Below, piece by piece: positions 44,363 to 52,678 of a stretch of DNA of 64,000 nucleotides. The stretch spans positions 62,001 to 126,000 of the forward strand of contig CALWBQ010000039.1 in NCBI GenBank assembly GCA_944376125.1, written 5' to 3'. The DNA comes from an uncultured Lachnospiraceae bacterium. GTDB taxonomy: Bacteria > Bacillota > Clostridia > Lachnospirales > Lachnospiraceae. A program made the position numbers and the translations under genes. Below the pieces are notes generated by a model that worked only from the letters and a program-made list of their open reading frames with translations, was not told the DNA's origin and made no database searches. How positions within the stretch are numbered: the stretch's first letter is position 1; each line of letters opens with the position of its first letter.

Positions 44363-44575
44363 ATGCAGGCATTATCAACTGTCCAGCCAGGGGAAATTTA
44401 TGAGATCAAATGGATGTTTGGAATTCCAGAAATTTTGGACTTTCTGCGTCTTCACCATGTGCAGGAGGGGCATCGGATCCAGGTCATCCAGAAATCGGCC
44501 GGAGGGCTGATCGTCGGGACGGATGGCATCCGCCTCGCACTGAGCAATGATATCGCAGACCGGATACAGGTCTGA
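44363..44575 (+). CDS. Small FeoA-domain protein
   Basis: 70 residues. QPGEIYEIKWM, then VQEGHRIQVIQKSAGGLIVGTDGIRLALSNDIADRI, the SH3-like FeoA fold with its RLAL core. FeoA normally assists FeoB in ferrous iron uptake, but no feoB is next to it, so it may be a stand-alone regulator or scaffold. ATG at 44363 follows GGAGGGG. Ends 15 bp before a long perfect terminator hairpin. Confidence 0.78.
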   Translation: MQALSTVQPGEIYEIKWMFGIPEILDFLRLHHVQEGHRIQVIQKSAGGLIVGTDGIRLALSNDIADRIQV

Positions 44576-44589
44576 CAGACTGCATTTTC

Positions 44590-44635
44590 AACACAGAAAT
44601 GGGCAGCCGTCTGAATGGCTGCCCATTTCTGTGTT
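44590..44635. terminator. Long perfect bidirectional terminator hairpin
   Basis: A 19-bp perfect stem: AACACAGAAATGGGCAGCC (44590-44608) with its complement at 44617-44635 and an 8-nt loop GTCTGAAT. It sits between the convergent FeoA-like (plus) and aldolase (minus) genes and can serve both. Confidence 0.85.
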
Positions 44636-44667
44636 CTTCTGCCACGGATGCACTGCTGCGGCCGCAG

Positions 44668-45825
44668 CTATTGTCCCATCTTTTTATAGCGTTCTGCCAT
44701 CTCATCCAGGCTGACTTGCTCTACCAGAGGTGCCTTCCCGTAGGAACCAAACTGGACGATCAGGGTGCCTACCACTTCCTTTACTCCCTTCTCAATGCAC
44801 TCTACAATGGCAGCTACATCATCATCCGGCACCACCCCGTACATTACTGTATTCATAATAGGCGGCAGGAATACCCTCGGATCAAACTGCTCCTTCTTGG
44901 CCTCCAGAATCTCATAGATCGGACCGATAGACGCGCTGGTCCTCTTCTCCGGGTATTTTGCAAACAGCTCTTTCATATTTCTGGTAACCGCCAGCCGGAT
45001 ATCGGTATCAACATTAATCTTATTGATTCCGCAAGGAATCACTGCCTGCAGTTCCTGAATAGATATGCCGTAGGCGTTAGTAATGTTTCCGCCCAAAGCA
45101 TTGATCTCATCTACAATATATTTCGGCACGGTGGAGGAACCGTGGGATACCAGGGCGCCAAAAATCCCTTCATGGTTCAGGCACTCCCGGATAGCAATGG
45201 CAATCTCTTTTCTCAGCTTTACATTTTTGCCCTTACTGGCCCCGTGCATTGTCCCGTAAGAAATGGCCAGAGCGTCCACCCCAGTCTTTTTGAAAAAGTC
45301 GACGGCCGCAAGGGGATTGGTGTAAGTGGAATTTGCCGCAAACACATGGTCCTCCACTCCGGCCAGCACTCCCAGCTCGCCCTCCACGCTGACTCCCCGG
45401 GGATGTGCATATTTTACTACTTCTCTGGTAAGCTCCACATTTTCTTCAAAGGGAAGGGAAGAGCCATCAATCATCACAGAGGTGTAACCTCCCTCAATGG
45501 CAGCTACGCAGGAATCAAAATCCCGCCCATGGTCCAGGTGCAGGACAATCGGAATTTCTGAATTTGCCCCGTATTTCTTTACCGCGTTGGCGATATTTTT
45601 TGCTCCGACTTTCTTATCCTCAAGGGCCGCATGGGTAAAATCTGTACAGCCCCCCATAAAACCATTGGCCAGATCAGCGCCCTGCAGGATTGCCGCAGAC
45701 CGGAACATTTCGTGGACTTCAATGACAGCCTTTGCCTGGGCGACTGCGTTCACATTGAACGCGCCCTGTGCGTAGCCGTATTTCACTGTTGCCTCCATCA
45801 GAGGCCGTAAAGGAATCAATGGCAT
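44668..45825 (-). CDS. Class II ketose-bisphosphate aldolase (fructose-1,6-bisphosphate aldolase family)
   Basis: 385 residues, longer than the usual 280-350. Zinc-aldolase motifs: YAQGAFNVNAV, LHLDHGRDFDSCVAAIEGGYTSVMIDGS, YGTMHGASKG, ALVSHGSSTVP and GINKINVDTDIRLA. The ATG at 45825 (AGGATTG upstream, GGAGG a little further) is preferred over an in-frame TTG at 45831. Cleaves fructose-, tagatose- or related 1,6-bisphosphates or 1-phosphates. The promoter carries a ROK-type operator, so it belongs to the sugar regulon rather than being simply constitutive. Confidence 0.9.
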   Translation of the reverse strand: MPLIPLRPLMEATVKYGYAQGAFNVNAVAQAKAVIEVHEMFRSAAILQGADLANGFMGGCTDFTHAALEDKKVGAKNIANAVKKYGANSEIPIVLHLDHGRDFDSCVAAIEGGYTSVMIDGSSLPFEENVELTREVVKYAHPRGVSVEGELGVLAGVEDHVFAANSTYTNPLAAVDFFKKTGVDALAISYGTMHGASKGKNVKLRKEIAIAIRECLNHEGIFGALVSHGSSTVPKYIVDEINALGGNITNAYGISIQELQAVIPCGINKINVDTDIRLAVTRNMKELFAKYPEKRTSASIGPIYEILEAKKEQFDPRVFLPPIMNTVMYGVVPDDDVAAIVECIEKGVKEVVGTLIVQFGSYGKAPLVEQVSLDEMAERYKKMGQ

Positions 45826-45845
45826 AGTCAATCCTCCATATAATT

Positions 45846-45891
45846 TTATTTAATTTAAATAAATAATATTCCTCTTTTTCCTTTTTGTCAA
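45846..45891 (-). promoter_or_regulatory. Promoter with overlapping ROK-type operator, aldolase gene
   Basis: TTGACA (45891-45886), 17-bp spacer, TATTAT (45868-45863). Palindrome TTATTTAA-T-TTAAATAA at 45846-45862 lies just downstream of the -10, over the predicted start. Fits wholly in the gap after the deaminase-like gene. Confidence 0.75.
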
Positions 45892-45894
45892 TCC

Positions 45895-46716
45895 TTAATC
45901 CTCAAGGGCCGCTACATAATCCGTAAACGTCAGCGTGATATCCGGATGATTCTGAAGCAGTGATACCGGGAATTCCGATGTAGGCTCCCCGTGGCCTGCA
46001 CGCCGCACAACAGCCCTGTGCCAGTTCCTAAAACAGCCCAGACGGATCTTTCTTGCGTGGGCAATCTCATAGATCCCAATGGTCACGCAGTAATGAGGCA
46101 TGTCCTCCAATGCTCCATTGAAATCTCCAATGGCATTGGCCGCCCTTGTCTCCGGAGATATTTTCAGCACGCGGGTCTTCTGCGCCAAAAACTCTTCGTT
46201 GGTCAGAGAAGGATCTGCCTCATTGAACGCCACATGCCCGTTGATGCCGATACCTCCGAAAGCGATATCCACACCTCCCAGCTTTTCAATCAGTTCCGGG
46301 ATATAGGAGAGATTTCGGGGATCCGGGAAGACTCTCTGCTCTTTGGGCATTACAAGCTCCGGCCGTATCTTAGAGTAGACCGTTCTCTCCATAAATCCTC
46401 TGAAGCTCAGGGGATGATCCATGGAAACCCACTCTTTGTCATCGTCCAGGTACTCATCCATATTGATGAACCAGACATTTTTCAGAGAAATTCCCTCGCT
46501 GTTTACCATATCAACAAAATAAGGATATTGGCCAATCGGTCCCACCGGGCAGATAAAAACCGTTTTTTCCCCTTTTTCATTGTGAAGTTTGATCTCTTCC
46601 GCCATCTGCTCCGCCATTTTCTGAAAAACATGCGCATTATCCTCCAGGCAGATCAGAGGCATCCTGGGATTGGTCAGGAGCTTTTTCTTATCGTATTGGT
46701 AGTATTCGTGTCTCAT
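45895..46716 (-). CDS. Glucosamine-6-phosphate deaminase/isomerase family protein
   Basis: 273 residues of the NagB/6-phosphogluconolactonase fold. TVFICPVGPIGQYPYFVD (phosphate loop region), FINMDEYL (catalytic Asp), FGGIGINGHVAFNEADPSL (His and Glu of the active site), then FPVSLLQNHPDITLTFTD at the C-terminus. Converts glucosamine-6-phosphate, or a related amino-sugar phosphate, to fructose-6-phosphate plus ammonia. The N-terminus (MRHEYYQYDKKKLL) differs from standard NagB, so the substrate may differ. Upstream of the aldolase but separated by its promoter. Confidence 0.85.
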   Translation of the reverse strand: MRHEYYQYDKKKLLTNPRMPLICLEDNAHVFQKMAEQMAEEIKLHNEKGEKTVFICPVGPIGQYPYFVDMVNSEGISLKNVWFINMDEYLDDDKEWVSMDHPLSFRGFMERTVYSKIRPELVMPKEQRVFPDPRNLSYIPELIEKLGGVDIAFGGIGINGHVAFNEADPSLTNEEFLAQKTRVLKISPETRAANAIGDFNGALEDMPHYCVTIGIYEIAHARKIRLGCFRNWHRAVVRRAGHGEPTSEFPVSLLQNHPDITLTFTDYVAALED

Positions 46717-46802
46717 CTCTCATCCCTCCATATATTTTTTCAAAAAGATCCCAGCGGATGGCCGCCGTCACACATTCCCGTTTCCGGCAGCAGAAAATGG
46801 GA

Positions 46803-46827
46803 GCGCTGCCCCTTTAATGGGCAGCGC
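46803..46827 (-). terminator. Hairpin terminator after the Tau/Ssu-type importer operon
   Basis: GCGCTGCCC (46803-46811) / GGGCAGCGC (46819-46827), 7-nt loop, 12 bp after the binding-protein stop on the minus strand. T-run is weak (TCCCATTTTC). Confidence 0.65.
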
Positions 46828-46839
46828 ACTGATAACAAT

Positions 46840-47946
46840 TTAATTGCCTGCTTCTTCCATTACATCCAGCATGACATAATCGCTGACCGGAACCTCTGCT
46901 GCGACATCACCAGATGCAATCAGATTTTCCTGCTGAATCTTGTAGTAATTCTCAACGGTTCCATCTGCCGCACCTTCCGCAACTTCCTTGCCTGTAAGCC
47001 AATCAGCATCGCCTCTCTGGCTGTATACGGAATCATAATCTGTCTTTGTCTGGTCTGCTACGTACTGTGCAACCTCTTCATAATTTCCATCTGCAGCGTA
47101 GTCCATTCCTTTATACAGAGCTCTGACAAAACGGATAATATTATCCCTGTTCTCTTCTGCATAGGTAGGGGTTACAATCCAGCTAGCCAGTGATACGCTT
47201 GTATCAGAAAAAGTCTTATTATCGCAGAGCTTTGTGGAATCTGCCACTTCTTCCAGGATCTTTAAGCTGTTGGGCGACCAGGTAGCGCAGGCATCTACGC
47301 CGCCGGACAGCATTGCAGTAACGATGCCGGATGCATCCATGTCTACCGCCTGGATATCACTCATTGTCAGACCCGCTTTGCTCAAACCCATTTCCAAAAT
47401 ATCTTCACTGGAAGTGCCGGAAGAATAAGCTACCTTTTTGCCCTTTAAATCCTCCAGAGTTTTAACATCAGGACCTCCGATCACGGCATCGCCGTTGGAG
47501 ATATGGGACAAGGCAATAATCTTTGCCTGTCCATTGACGCACAGTTTATGGGCGCCCTGGCCTATGTAGCCGATATCAATGCTGCCGGATTCCATCGCAG
47601 CGATGATCGTGGGGCCATCCTGAAATTCTACGAAATTGAGGGTAATCCCCTCCTCTTCCATATACCCCTTAGCCACTGCCGTTGTGACAGACCACAGGCT
47701 TCCGTAGTTGGGCATATATGCAACATTCAGAGTGATCGGCTCCTGGGCCTCTGCCGCTTCTGCTGTCTCTGCCGCTGCACTTTCGGCCTCAGTCTCCTCC
47801 GCCTCAGTTTCTTCCGCCTCAGTTTCCGCTGCCTCCGTCTCTGCCGCAGTCGTTGCAGCCGTTGTTGCGGTATCGCCGGATCCTGAGCATGCTGCCAGGG
47901 ACAATACCATGGTCGATGCCAATACTACCGATAATGCCTTTCTCAT
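46840..47946 (-). CDS. ABC transporter substrate-binding lipoprotein, TauA/SsuA/NMT1-like
   Basis: 368 residues. Signal peptide with lipobox SLAAC (Cys about 20), then an extended low-complexity linker of Thr, Ala and repeated ETEAEE units (about 25-70). An NMT1/SsuA fold follows: VAYMPNYGSLWSVTTAVAKGYMEEEGI, GPTIIAAMESGSIDIGYIG, VDACATWSPNS. Families with this fold bind sulfonates, nitrate or thiamine precursors; the ligand is not decidable here. Follows the ATPase gene by 36 bp. Confidence 0.9.
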   Translation of the reverse strand: MRKALSVVLASTMVLSLAACSGSGDTATTAATTAAETEAAETEAEETEAEETEAESAAAETAEAAEAQEPITLNVAYMPNYGSLWSVTTAVAKGYMEEEGITLNFVEFQDGPTIIAAMESGSIDIGYIGQGAHKLCVNGQAKIIALSHISNGDAVIGGPDVKTLEDLKGKKVAYSSGTSSEDILEMGLSKAGLTMSDIQAVDMDASGIVTAMLSGGVDACATWSPNSLKILEEVADSTKLCDNKTFSDTSVSLASWIVTPTYAEENRDNIIRFVRALYKGMDYAADGNYEEVAQYVADQTKTDYDSVYSQRGDADWLTGKEVAEGAADGTVENYYKIQQENLIASGDVAAEVPVSDYVMLDVMEEAGN

Positions 47947-47982
47947 AATAAGTCCTCCTTTTACATTTATTTATAGTTTTTA

Positions 47983-48774
47983 CTATTTTCTGACTTCCAG
48001 ATACTCCTGATATACCTGACTCCAGATCCGGTTTTTCAGTTTAATAAATTCCGGCGTCATCTTCGTCTCCTGGGTTCTCGGGTACGGAATATCAATATCC
48101 ACAATATCTCGGATACGCCCAGGTCTTGCACTCATAATTACAACCCGCGTTGCCAGGACGATCGCCTCCTCAACATCATGGGTAATAAAGAAACAGGTTT
48201 TCTGCTCTTCCTCCCAGGTTTTTAGAAGTTCTGTCTGAAGCTGGGTTCTGGTCTGGGCATCCAGGGCGCCGAACGGTTCATCCATCAGAAGCACTTCCGG
48301 CTGGACGGCATATGCCCTGGCAATGGCAACTCTCTGCTTCATGCCGCCGGACAATTCTTTGGGATAGCTGTCCACAAACTCTTCCAGATCGACCATCCTG
48401 ATGTATTTCATAGCCACTTCCTTGGCTTCCTCATCGCTCATCCCTTTCAGCTTCAGGCCGAACATAACATTTTTGATTACAGTCAGCCATGGGAACAGGG
48501 CATACTGCTGAAATACCACGCCTCTCTCCGGCCCAGTGCCCTCCACTTTCTTGCCGTCCACATAAACAGCTCCGGATGTAGCATCCAGCAATCCCGCAAT
48601 TATGTTCAGCAGTGTCGATTTTCCGCATCCAGAAGGTCCTACCACACAGATAAATTCATTTTCCTTAATATCCAGACTGATTCCATTTAGAGCTACCATC
48701 CTGCCCTTGCGGCCCTCGTAGATTTTCTCCACATTGTCGATTTTAACCTTTACTCTTCTCTCTTCTCTTGCCAT
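47983..48774 (-). CDS. ABC transporter ATP-binding protein, TauB/SsuB type
   Basis: 263 residues. Walker A GPSGCGKST, Q-loop VVFQQYALFPW, signature LSGGMKQRVAIARA, Walker B LLMDEPFGALD, switch His in FITHDVEEA; C-terminal PGRIRDIVDIDIPYPR is typical of the nitrate/sulfonate group. ATG at 48774 has GAGAGGAGG upstream; it overlaps the permease gene by 25 bp, indicating coupling. Energises the Tau/Ssu-type importer. Confidence 0.93.
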   Translation of the reverse strand: MAREERRVKVKIDNVEKIYEGRKGRMVALNGISLDIKENEFICVVGPSGCGKSTLLNIIAGLLDATSGAVYVDGKKVEGTGPERGVVFQQYALFPWLTVIKNVMFGLKLKGMSDEEAKEVAMKYIRMVDLEEFVDSYPKELSGGMKQRVAIARAYAVQPEVLLMDEPFGALDAQTRTQLQTELLKTWEEEQKTCFFITHDVEEAIVLATRVVIMSARPGRIRDIVDIDIPYPRTQETKMTPEFIKLKNRIWSQVYQEYLEVRK

Positions 48775-49550
48775 CTGGTGAACCTCCTCTCCCACATCTT
48801 GATCAATTTTTCGCTAGTGATTCCGATAACACCGATAATAATAATATACAGAAGCATCGGTTCCACTTCAAAGCTGTTATTCAGGGAGCGGATCCTCATT
48901 CCCAGACCTGCAACTGCCCCGGTAGATTCCGCCGCAATCAGGGTTGTCAGTGCGACAGAGACCCCCAGTCTCACTGCTGTCACGATAAAAGGGGTTGTTG
49001 CAGGGAAAATTACTTTTACAAAAATATCTTTATCCTTTGCCCCGAGTACCCTGGCGGCCTTGATCAACGTTTCATCCACATTCCGGACACCCTGATAGAT
49101 GGTAACCGTCATAATCAGGAAAGTTGCCAGCCAGATCACGATCACCTGCGGCCTGCGGCCTACACCCGCAGAAATGACCACCAGAGGCACGTATGCCAGC
49201 GGAGGAATATTTCGGATAAACTGAATCCAGGGTTCCACAATAAAACGGACCGGGCGGTACCAGGCCATCAGAAAGGCTACTGGAACAGCCGTCACAAATC
49301 CCAGGATAAATCCCAAAATAACCGAGATCATACTGCTGGAAAAATCCTGCCAGAGTACGCCTCTCTCAATCATAGTCTTCAGAGATGCCAGAACTTTTGG
49401 CAGAAACGGAAAGCTGCGGGCTGTTTTAGGGTAAATAGACAGGCAGTACCACAGTACCATAGCCACCAGAAAAGAAATACACAGCCACCCCCAATTCGGT
49501 ATCCTGGAGATCAGATCCTTTTGCTCATTTTGCTTTTTACCATCACTCAT
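48750..49550 (-). CDS. ABC transporter permease, TauC/SsuC type
   Basis: 266 residues, about six helices. LPKVLASLKTMIERG after the first helix, FIRNIPPLAYVPLVVISAGVGRRPQVIVIW, EAA-like loop IKAARVLGAKDKDIFVKVIFPATTPFI and a final SEKLIKMWERRF. These mark the nitrate/sulfonate/taurine permease group. First gene of the importer operon. ATG at 49550 with GAGGGGC upstream. The promoter must lie in the 246-bp divergent gap shared with the LacI gene. Confidence 0.92.
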   Translation of the reverse strand: MSDGKKQNEQKDLISRIPNWGWLCISFLVAMVLWYCLSIYPKTARSFPFLPKVLASLKTMIERGVLWQDFSSSMISVILGFILGFVTAVPVAFLMAWYRPVRFIVEPWIQFIRNIPPLAYVPLVVISAGVGRRPQVIVIWLATFLIMTVTIYQGVRNVDETLIKAARVLGAKDKDIFVKVIFPATTPFIVTAVRLGVSVALTTLIAAESTGAVAGLGMRIRSLNNSFEVEPMLLYIIIIGVIGITSEKLIKMWERRFTRWQEKREE

Positions 49551-49641
49551 ACAGCCCCTCCTTCTATGCATTTTTTCACATCCTTGCTGCTGATAGTTCC
49601 CATTATACCATATTTTTCACAATTTGAAACCTTTTTCAGCC

Positions 49642-49651
49642 CAAACGTTTG
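49642..49651. promoter_or_regulatory. Putative LacI-family operator in the divergent gap
   Basis: Perfect 10-bp palindrome CAAACGTTTG with a central CG, the usual shape of LacI-family sites, about 145 bp upstream of the LacI gene and 90 bp upstream of the Tau/Ssu-type permease gene. Short, so chance occurrence is possible. Confidence 0.45.
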
Positions 49652-49796
49652 TGTAATTTATCAGATATGCTTGAATTGTCCAAATTATAGCTGATTCCAG
49701 AATTTGCTGTGAGTTTTCCGAAAAAAGCATGGATTTTTCCCAATTTTTCCAGTATACTTAGAGCTATAGCAGCTCTTTTTCAAAAGGAGGACATCT

Positions 49797-50816
49797 ATGA
49801 CACTGAAAGAGATCGCCAAAGAAGCCGGCGTTTCTATATCCACTGTTTCCCGGGTTATTAACAATAACTCCAAGGCAGCCAGCAAAGAAGTGCAGGATCG
49901 GATTTGGGAGATTGTTCGCCGCACAGGGTACACGCCAAACTCTGTGGCCCAGCACCTGAAGCAGGGAGGAGTCCCCACATCAGAGGTGAAATCACGCTCC
50001 CTGGCGTGCCTCTTTGCACGGACACCAGCCATGATGACAGATATGTTTTTCAGCTCCCTGGCCCGCAGTTTGGAACAGGAAGCCTTTCAGCACAATTATA
50101 TTTTAAAGTATTCCTTCAGCTCCTTTGATATCAACAATCCTGCTTCATTTCAGGTAATTGCAGACAACCATGTCAACGGCATCGCTGTCCTGGGCCGGTG
50201 CGACAAACCGACATTAAAATTTCTAAAGCAGTATTTTAACAATATCGTCTATGTAGGGCTGAACAGCCTGGACGCAAAATACGATCAGATTATCTGTGAA
50301 GGGCGGCAGGCAGGACTTACCGCCATGGATCACCTGATCCAGCTAGGCCACACCAGAATCGCCTATATCGGCGAAACTTCCTGCGAGGAACGCTACGCAG
50401 GCTACTGTGACGCTCTGGCCAAACATAAAATTCCTCTAAAGAAGGAATATGTTGCCGATGTCCACCTCTCCTCCGAAGATGGCTGCCGGGGCGCAAAAAT
50501 GCTGCTGGAGCGCAAAACCGATATCACAGCCGTTTTCTGCAGCAATGATATTACGGCCATCGGCGCCATGCACGCCTTCCAGGAGAGTGGGATCCGGATC
50601 CCCCAGGATATCTCTCTGATCAGCATCGATGACATCGACACCGCCTCATATTTGTCTCCAATGCTGACCACAATCCATATCCCCACCCAGGAAATGGGGC
50701 AGATGGCAGCCAAGATCCTCATCGACCGGATTGACGGCGGCCACAGACTCCCTGTCAAATTGAATCTTCCCTTCTATCTGGCAAACCGCGAAAGCTGTGC
50801 CAGATATAAAGGATGA
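49797..50816 (+). CDS. LacI family transcriptional regulator
   Basis: 339 residues. N-terminal helix-turn-helix and hinge (TLKEIAKEAGVSISTVSRVINNNSKAASKEVQDRI, with NSVAQHL), then a periplasmic-binding-like effector domain (ITAVFCSNDITAIGAMHAFQESGIRIPQDISLISIDDI). Start at 49797 with AAAGGAGG upstream. Followed after 33 bp by an aldose epimerase-like gene, suggesting sugar control; the divergent Tau/Ssu-type operon may also be a target. Confidence 0.93.
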   Translation: MTLKEIAKEAGVSISTVSRVINNNSKAASKEVQDRIWEIVRRTGYTPNSVAQHLKQGGVPTSEVKSRSLACLFARTPAMMTDMFFSSLARSLEQEAFQHNYILKYSFSSFDINNPASFQVIADNHVNGIAVLGRCDKPTLKFLKQYFNNIVYVGLNSLDAKYDQIICEGRQAGLTAMDHLIQLGHTRIAYIGETSCEERYAGYCDALAKHKIPLKKEYVADVHLSSEDGCRGAKMLLERKTDITAVFCSNDITAIGAMHAFQESGIRIPQDISLISIDDIDTASYLSPMLTTIHIPTQEMGQMAAKILIDRIDGGHRLPVKLNLPFYLANRESCARYKG

Positions 50817-50849
50817 CTCTTATACCCACAAATAAAAGGAGGATTTATT

Positions 50850-51731
50850 ATGATTATCACTATCCAGGATTCTAAAGCGTCTGCTTCCATTGATTCCGCA
50901 GGCGCTCAGCTCATTTCTTATCAGGATCCCTCCGGCCGGGAATATATCTGGCAGAGAGATCCCAGCTACTGGGCTAACTGTTCTCCTATTCTCTTTCCCA
51001 TAGTCGGAGCGGTCAGAAACGGCCGCACGGAGATTGGCAGTTCCTGGTATGAGATACCCAAACACGGTTTTTTAAAGATCTCTGATTTTAAGGTGACAAA
51101 GCAGGAAAAAAATTCCGTCACATTTTCTCTGAACGATTCGGAAGAAACCCGCAAGGTTTTTCCTTTCCCATTCTGCTTCCAGGCAGCCTATTCCCTGCAT
51201 GACGGCGTTCTCACCATGGACTGCTGTGTAGAAAACACCGGTTCCTCCCAGATGCCCTATTTTATCGGAACTCATCCGGGATTCAACTGTCCTCTGGAGA
51301 AGGGGGAATCATTTGAGGATTATGTGCTGGAATTTGATCAGGAGGAGACGATTGGGTACCGCTCTTTCGACTCTGTCAATTCCCAGTTCGATATGAGCCG
51401 CCGTCTTCCCTTCCCCGGAGACGGCAGGACAATCCGGCTCAGCTACGAGATCTTTATGAACGATGCCATCTGGTTTGATGCCCCCAACTCCAGGAAGGTC
51501 GAATTGAAGAATCCATCATCCGGCCGCGGTGTAGCGGTCAGCTACCCTGACTATGAGACGGTGGCCTTCTGGACGCCGGCTGAAAACCGGGCGCCTTTCC
51601 TGTGCGTTGAGCCGTGGAATGGCTCTGCCGCCTGTTCAGATGAAGACGATGAATTTATCCACAAAAACCATCTCCAAACCTTAGATCCAGGCCAGTCTGC
51701 CCATTACCAGCTGAAAATTCAGTACCTGTAA
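50850..51731 (+). CDS. Aldose 1-epimerase family protein (galactose mutarotase-like)
   Basis: 293 residues, beta-sandwich mutarotase fold of the LACX/YeaD-like group: GAQLISYQDPSGREYIWQRDPSYWANCSPILFPIVG at the start, PKHGFLKISDF, YFIGTHPGFNCPL (catalytic His region), AFWTPAENRAPFLCVEPWNG (Glu near the C-terminus). Interconverts sugar anomers; exact sugar unknown. RBS AAAGGAGG. Co-directional with and 33 bp after the lacI-type gene, and ended by a strong terminator. Confidence 0.9.
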   Translation: MIITIQDSKASASIDSAGAQLISYQDPSGREYIWQRDPSYWANCSPILFPIVGAVRNGRTEIGSSWYEIPKHGFLKISDFKVTKQEKNSVTFSLNDSEETRKVFPFPFCFQAAYSLHDGVLTMDCCVENTGSSQMPYFIGTHPGFNCPLEKGESFEDYVLEFDQEETIGYRSFDSVNSQFDMSRRLPFPGDGRTIRLSYEIFMNDAIWFDAPNSRKVELKNPSSGRGVAVSYPDYETVAFWTPAENRAPFLCVEPWNGSAACSDEDDEFIHKNHLQTLDPGQSAHYQLKIQYL

Positions 51732-51762
51732 TCCAACTGCTGGCCGTCAAAAAAAGACAGGG

Positions 51763-51810
51763 AGCGGCGCACCGGCATTTGCTAGCTTTTTGCCGGAATG
51801 CGCCGCTTTT
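51763..51810 (+). terminator. Terminator after the aldose epimerase gene
   Basis: AGCGGCGCA (51763-51771) and CCGGCA (51772-51777) pair with TGCCGG (51791-51796) and TGCGCCGCT (51799-51807), followed by TTTC. About 30 bp after the stop; convergent with the LytTR gene. Confidence 0.8.
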
Positions 51811-51865
51811 CATTTGGGACGCCGGAACCGCATCCCGAACATTCAGGCTGAACCCAGAAGATAAG

Positions 51866-52510
51866 CTAACAGATAAACCGTCCCTTTGCAAGGGAGCCCG
51901 CCGATTCGCAGGCTTTTTCAGCACTTTCGTTTTCGGCGGATTTCGACATATACTGCATAAGCCTCTCCGCTGTCTCCTTTCTTCTTCGAATACTGATATC
52001 CATCTCTTTTCCATTTCGAAGCACTGCATAGCTCCCCTGAACTGCCTTTATATAAGCCAGATTTACCAGGCAATTTCTATGGATCCGGACGAACCGCTCC
52101 TTCGGGAGTTTCTTTTCCTCTTTTCTGATGCCTCCGCGTATCTGATACTCTCTCTCCCCATCGGAAACATATGTCCTCCGCTTCCTCGTATACAGATAAG
52201 CAATCTCTTCTTCTTCCAGAAAAACCGTATTATTTCGGAATGTCCACATGTACATCCGCTTCTTTTTTCCCTTCCCCTGACAGATAGCATCCATAATCTG
52301 AGCAAAATCTGCATAGGAACCAGCCAGCACTTCCGGCGGGACCGCGATTATACCGCAGGCACATTCTGCCAGCCTTTCCAGCAGCTCACGCCTGCCTCCA
52401 ATCCAGTCAGCCTGCAGATTTTCCACGCAGCATTCCTGATAGATTTTCATATAACGATTCAGCCGCTTGCTCCATCCCTCCTGCTTCTCGCAGAAAATAG
52501 TCACTTTCAT
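51866..52510 (-). CDS. LytTR-domain DNA-binding protein
   Basis: 214 residues. The N-terminal about 90 residues resemble a degenerate receiver-like segment (MKVTIFCEKQEGW) without a clear phosphoacceptor Asp. A LytTR domain spans about 95-190: WTFRNNTVFLEEEEIAYLYTRKRRTYV and ERFVRIHRNCLVNLAYIKAV, with GSYAVLRNGKEMDISIRRRK. Lys/Ser-rich tail. Likely a transcription regulator that has lost phosphorylation control; target unknown. Divergent from the XRE gene across 168 bp. Confidence 0.85.
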   Translation of the reverse strand: MKVTIFCEKQEGWSKRLNRYMKIYQECCVENLQADWIGGRRELLERLAECACGIIAVPPEVLAGSYADFAQIMDAICQGKGKKKRMYMWTFRNNTVFLEEEEIAYLYTRKRRTYVSDGEREYQIRGGIRKEEKKLPKERFVRIHRNCLVNLAYIKAVQGSYAVLRNGKEMDISIRRRKETAERLMQYMSKSAENESAEKACESAGSLAKGRFIC

Positions 52511-52678
52511 CCTGATTCCCCCTTTTATCCGCTTATAAACGTATCTTTTAGAGAGAAATTACTAGTATAAAAAATATAACTATTTATAATATTTGTTTTC
52601 TTTTAAAGTAACTATTATAACAAGATTAAATCAGGCTTTTCCTCCTTATACTTTAAGAAAGATAAGGAGGCTTCTCAT

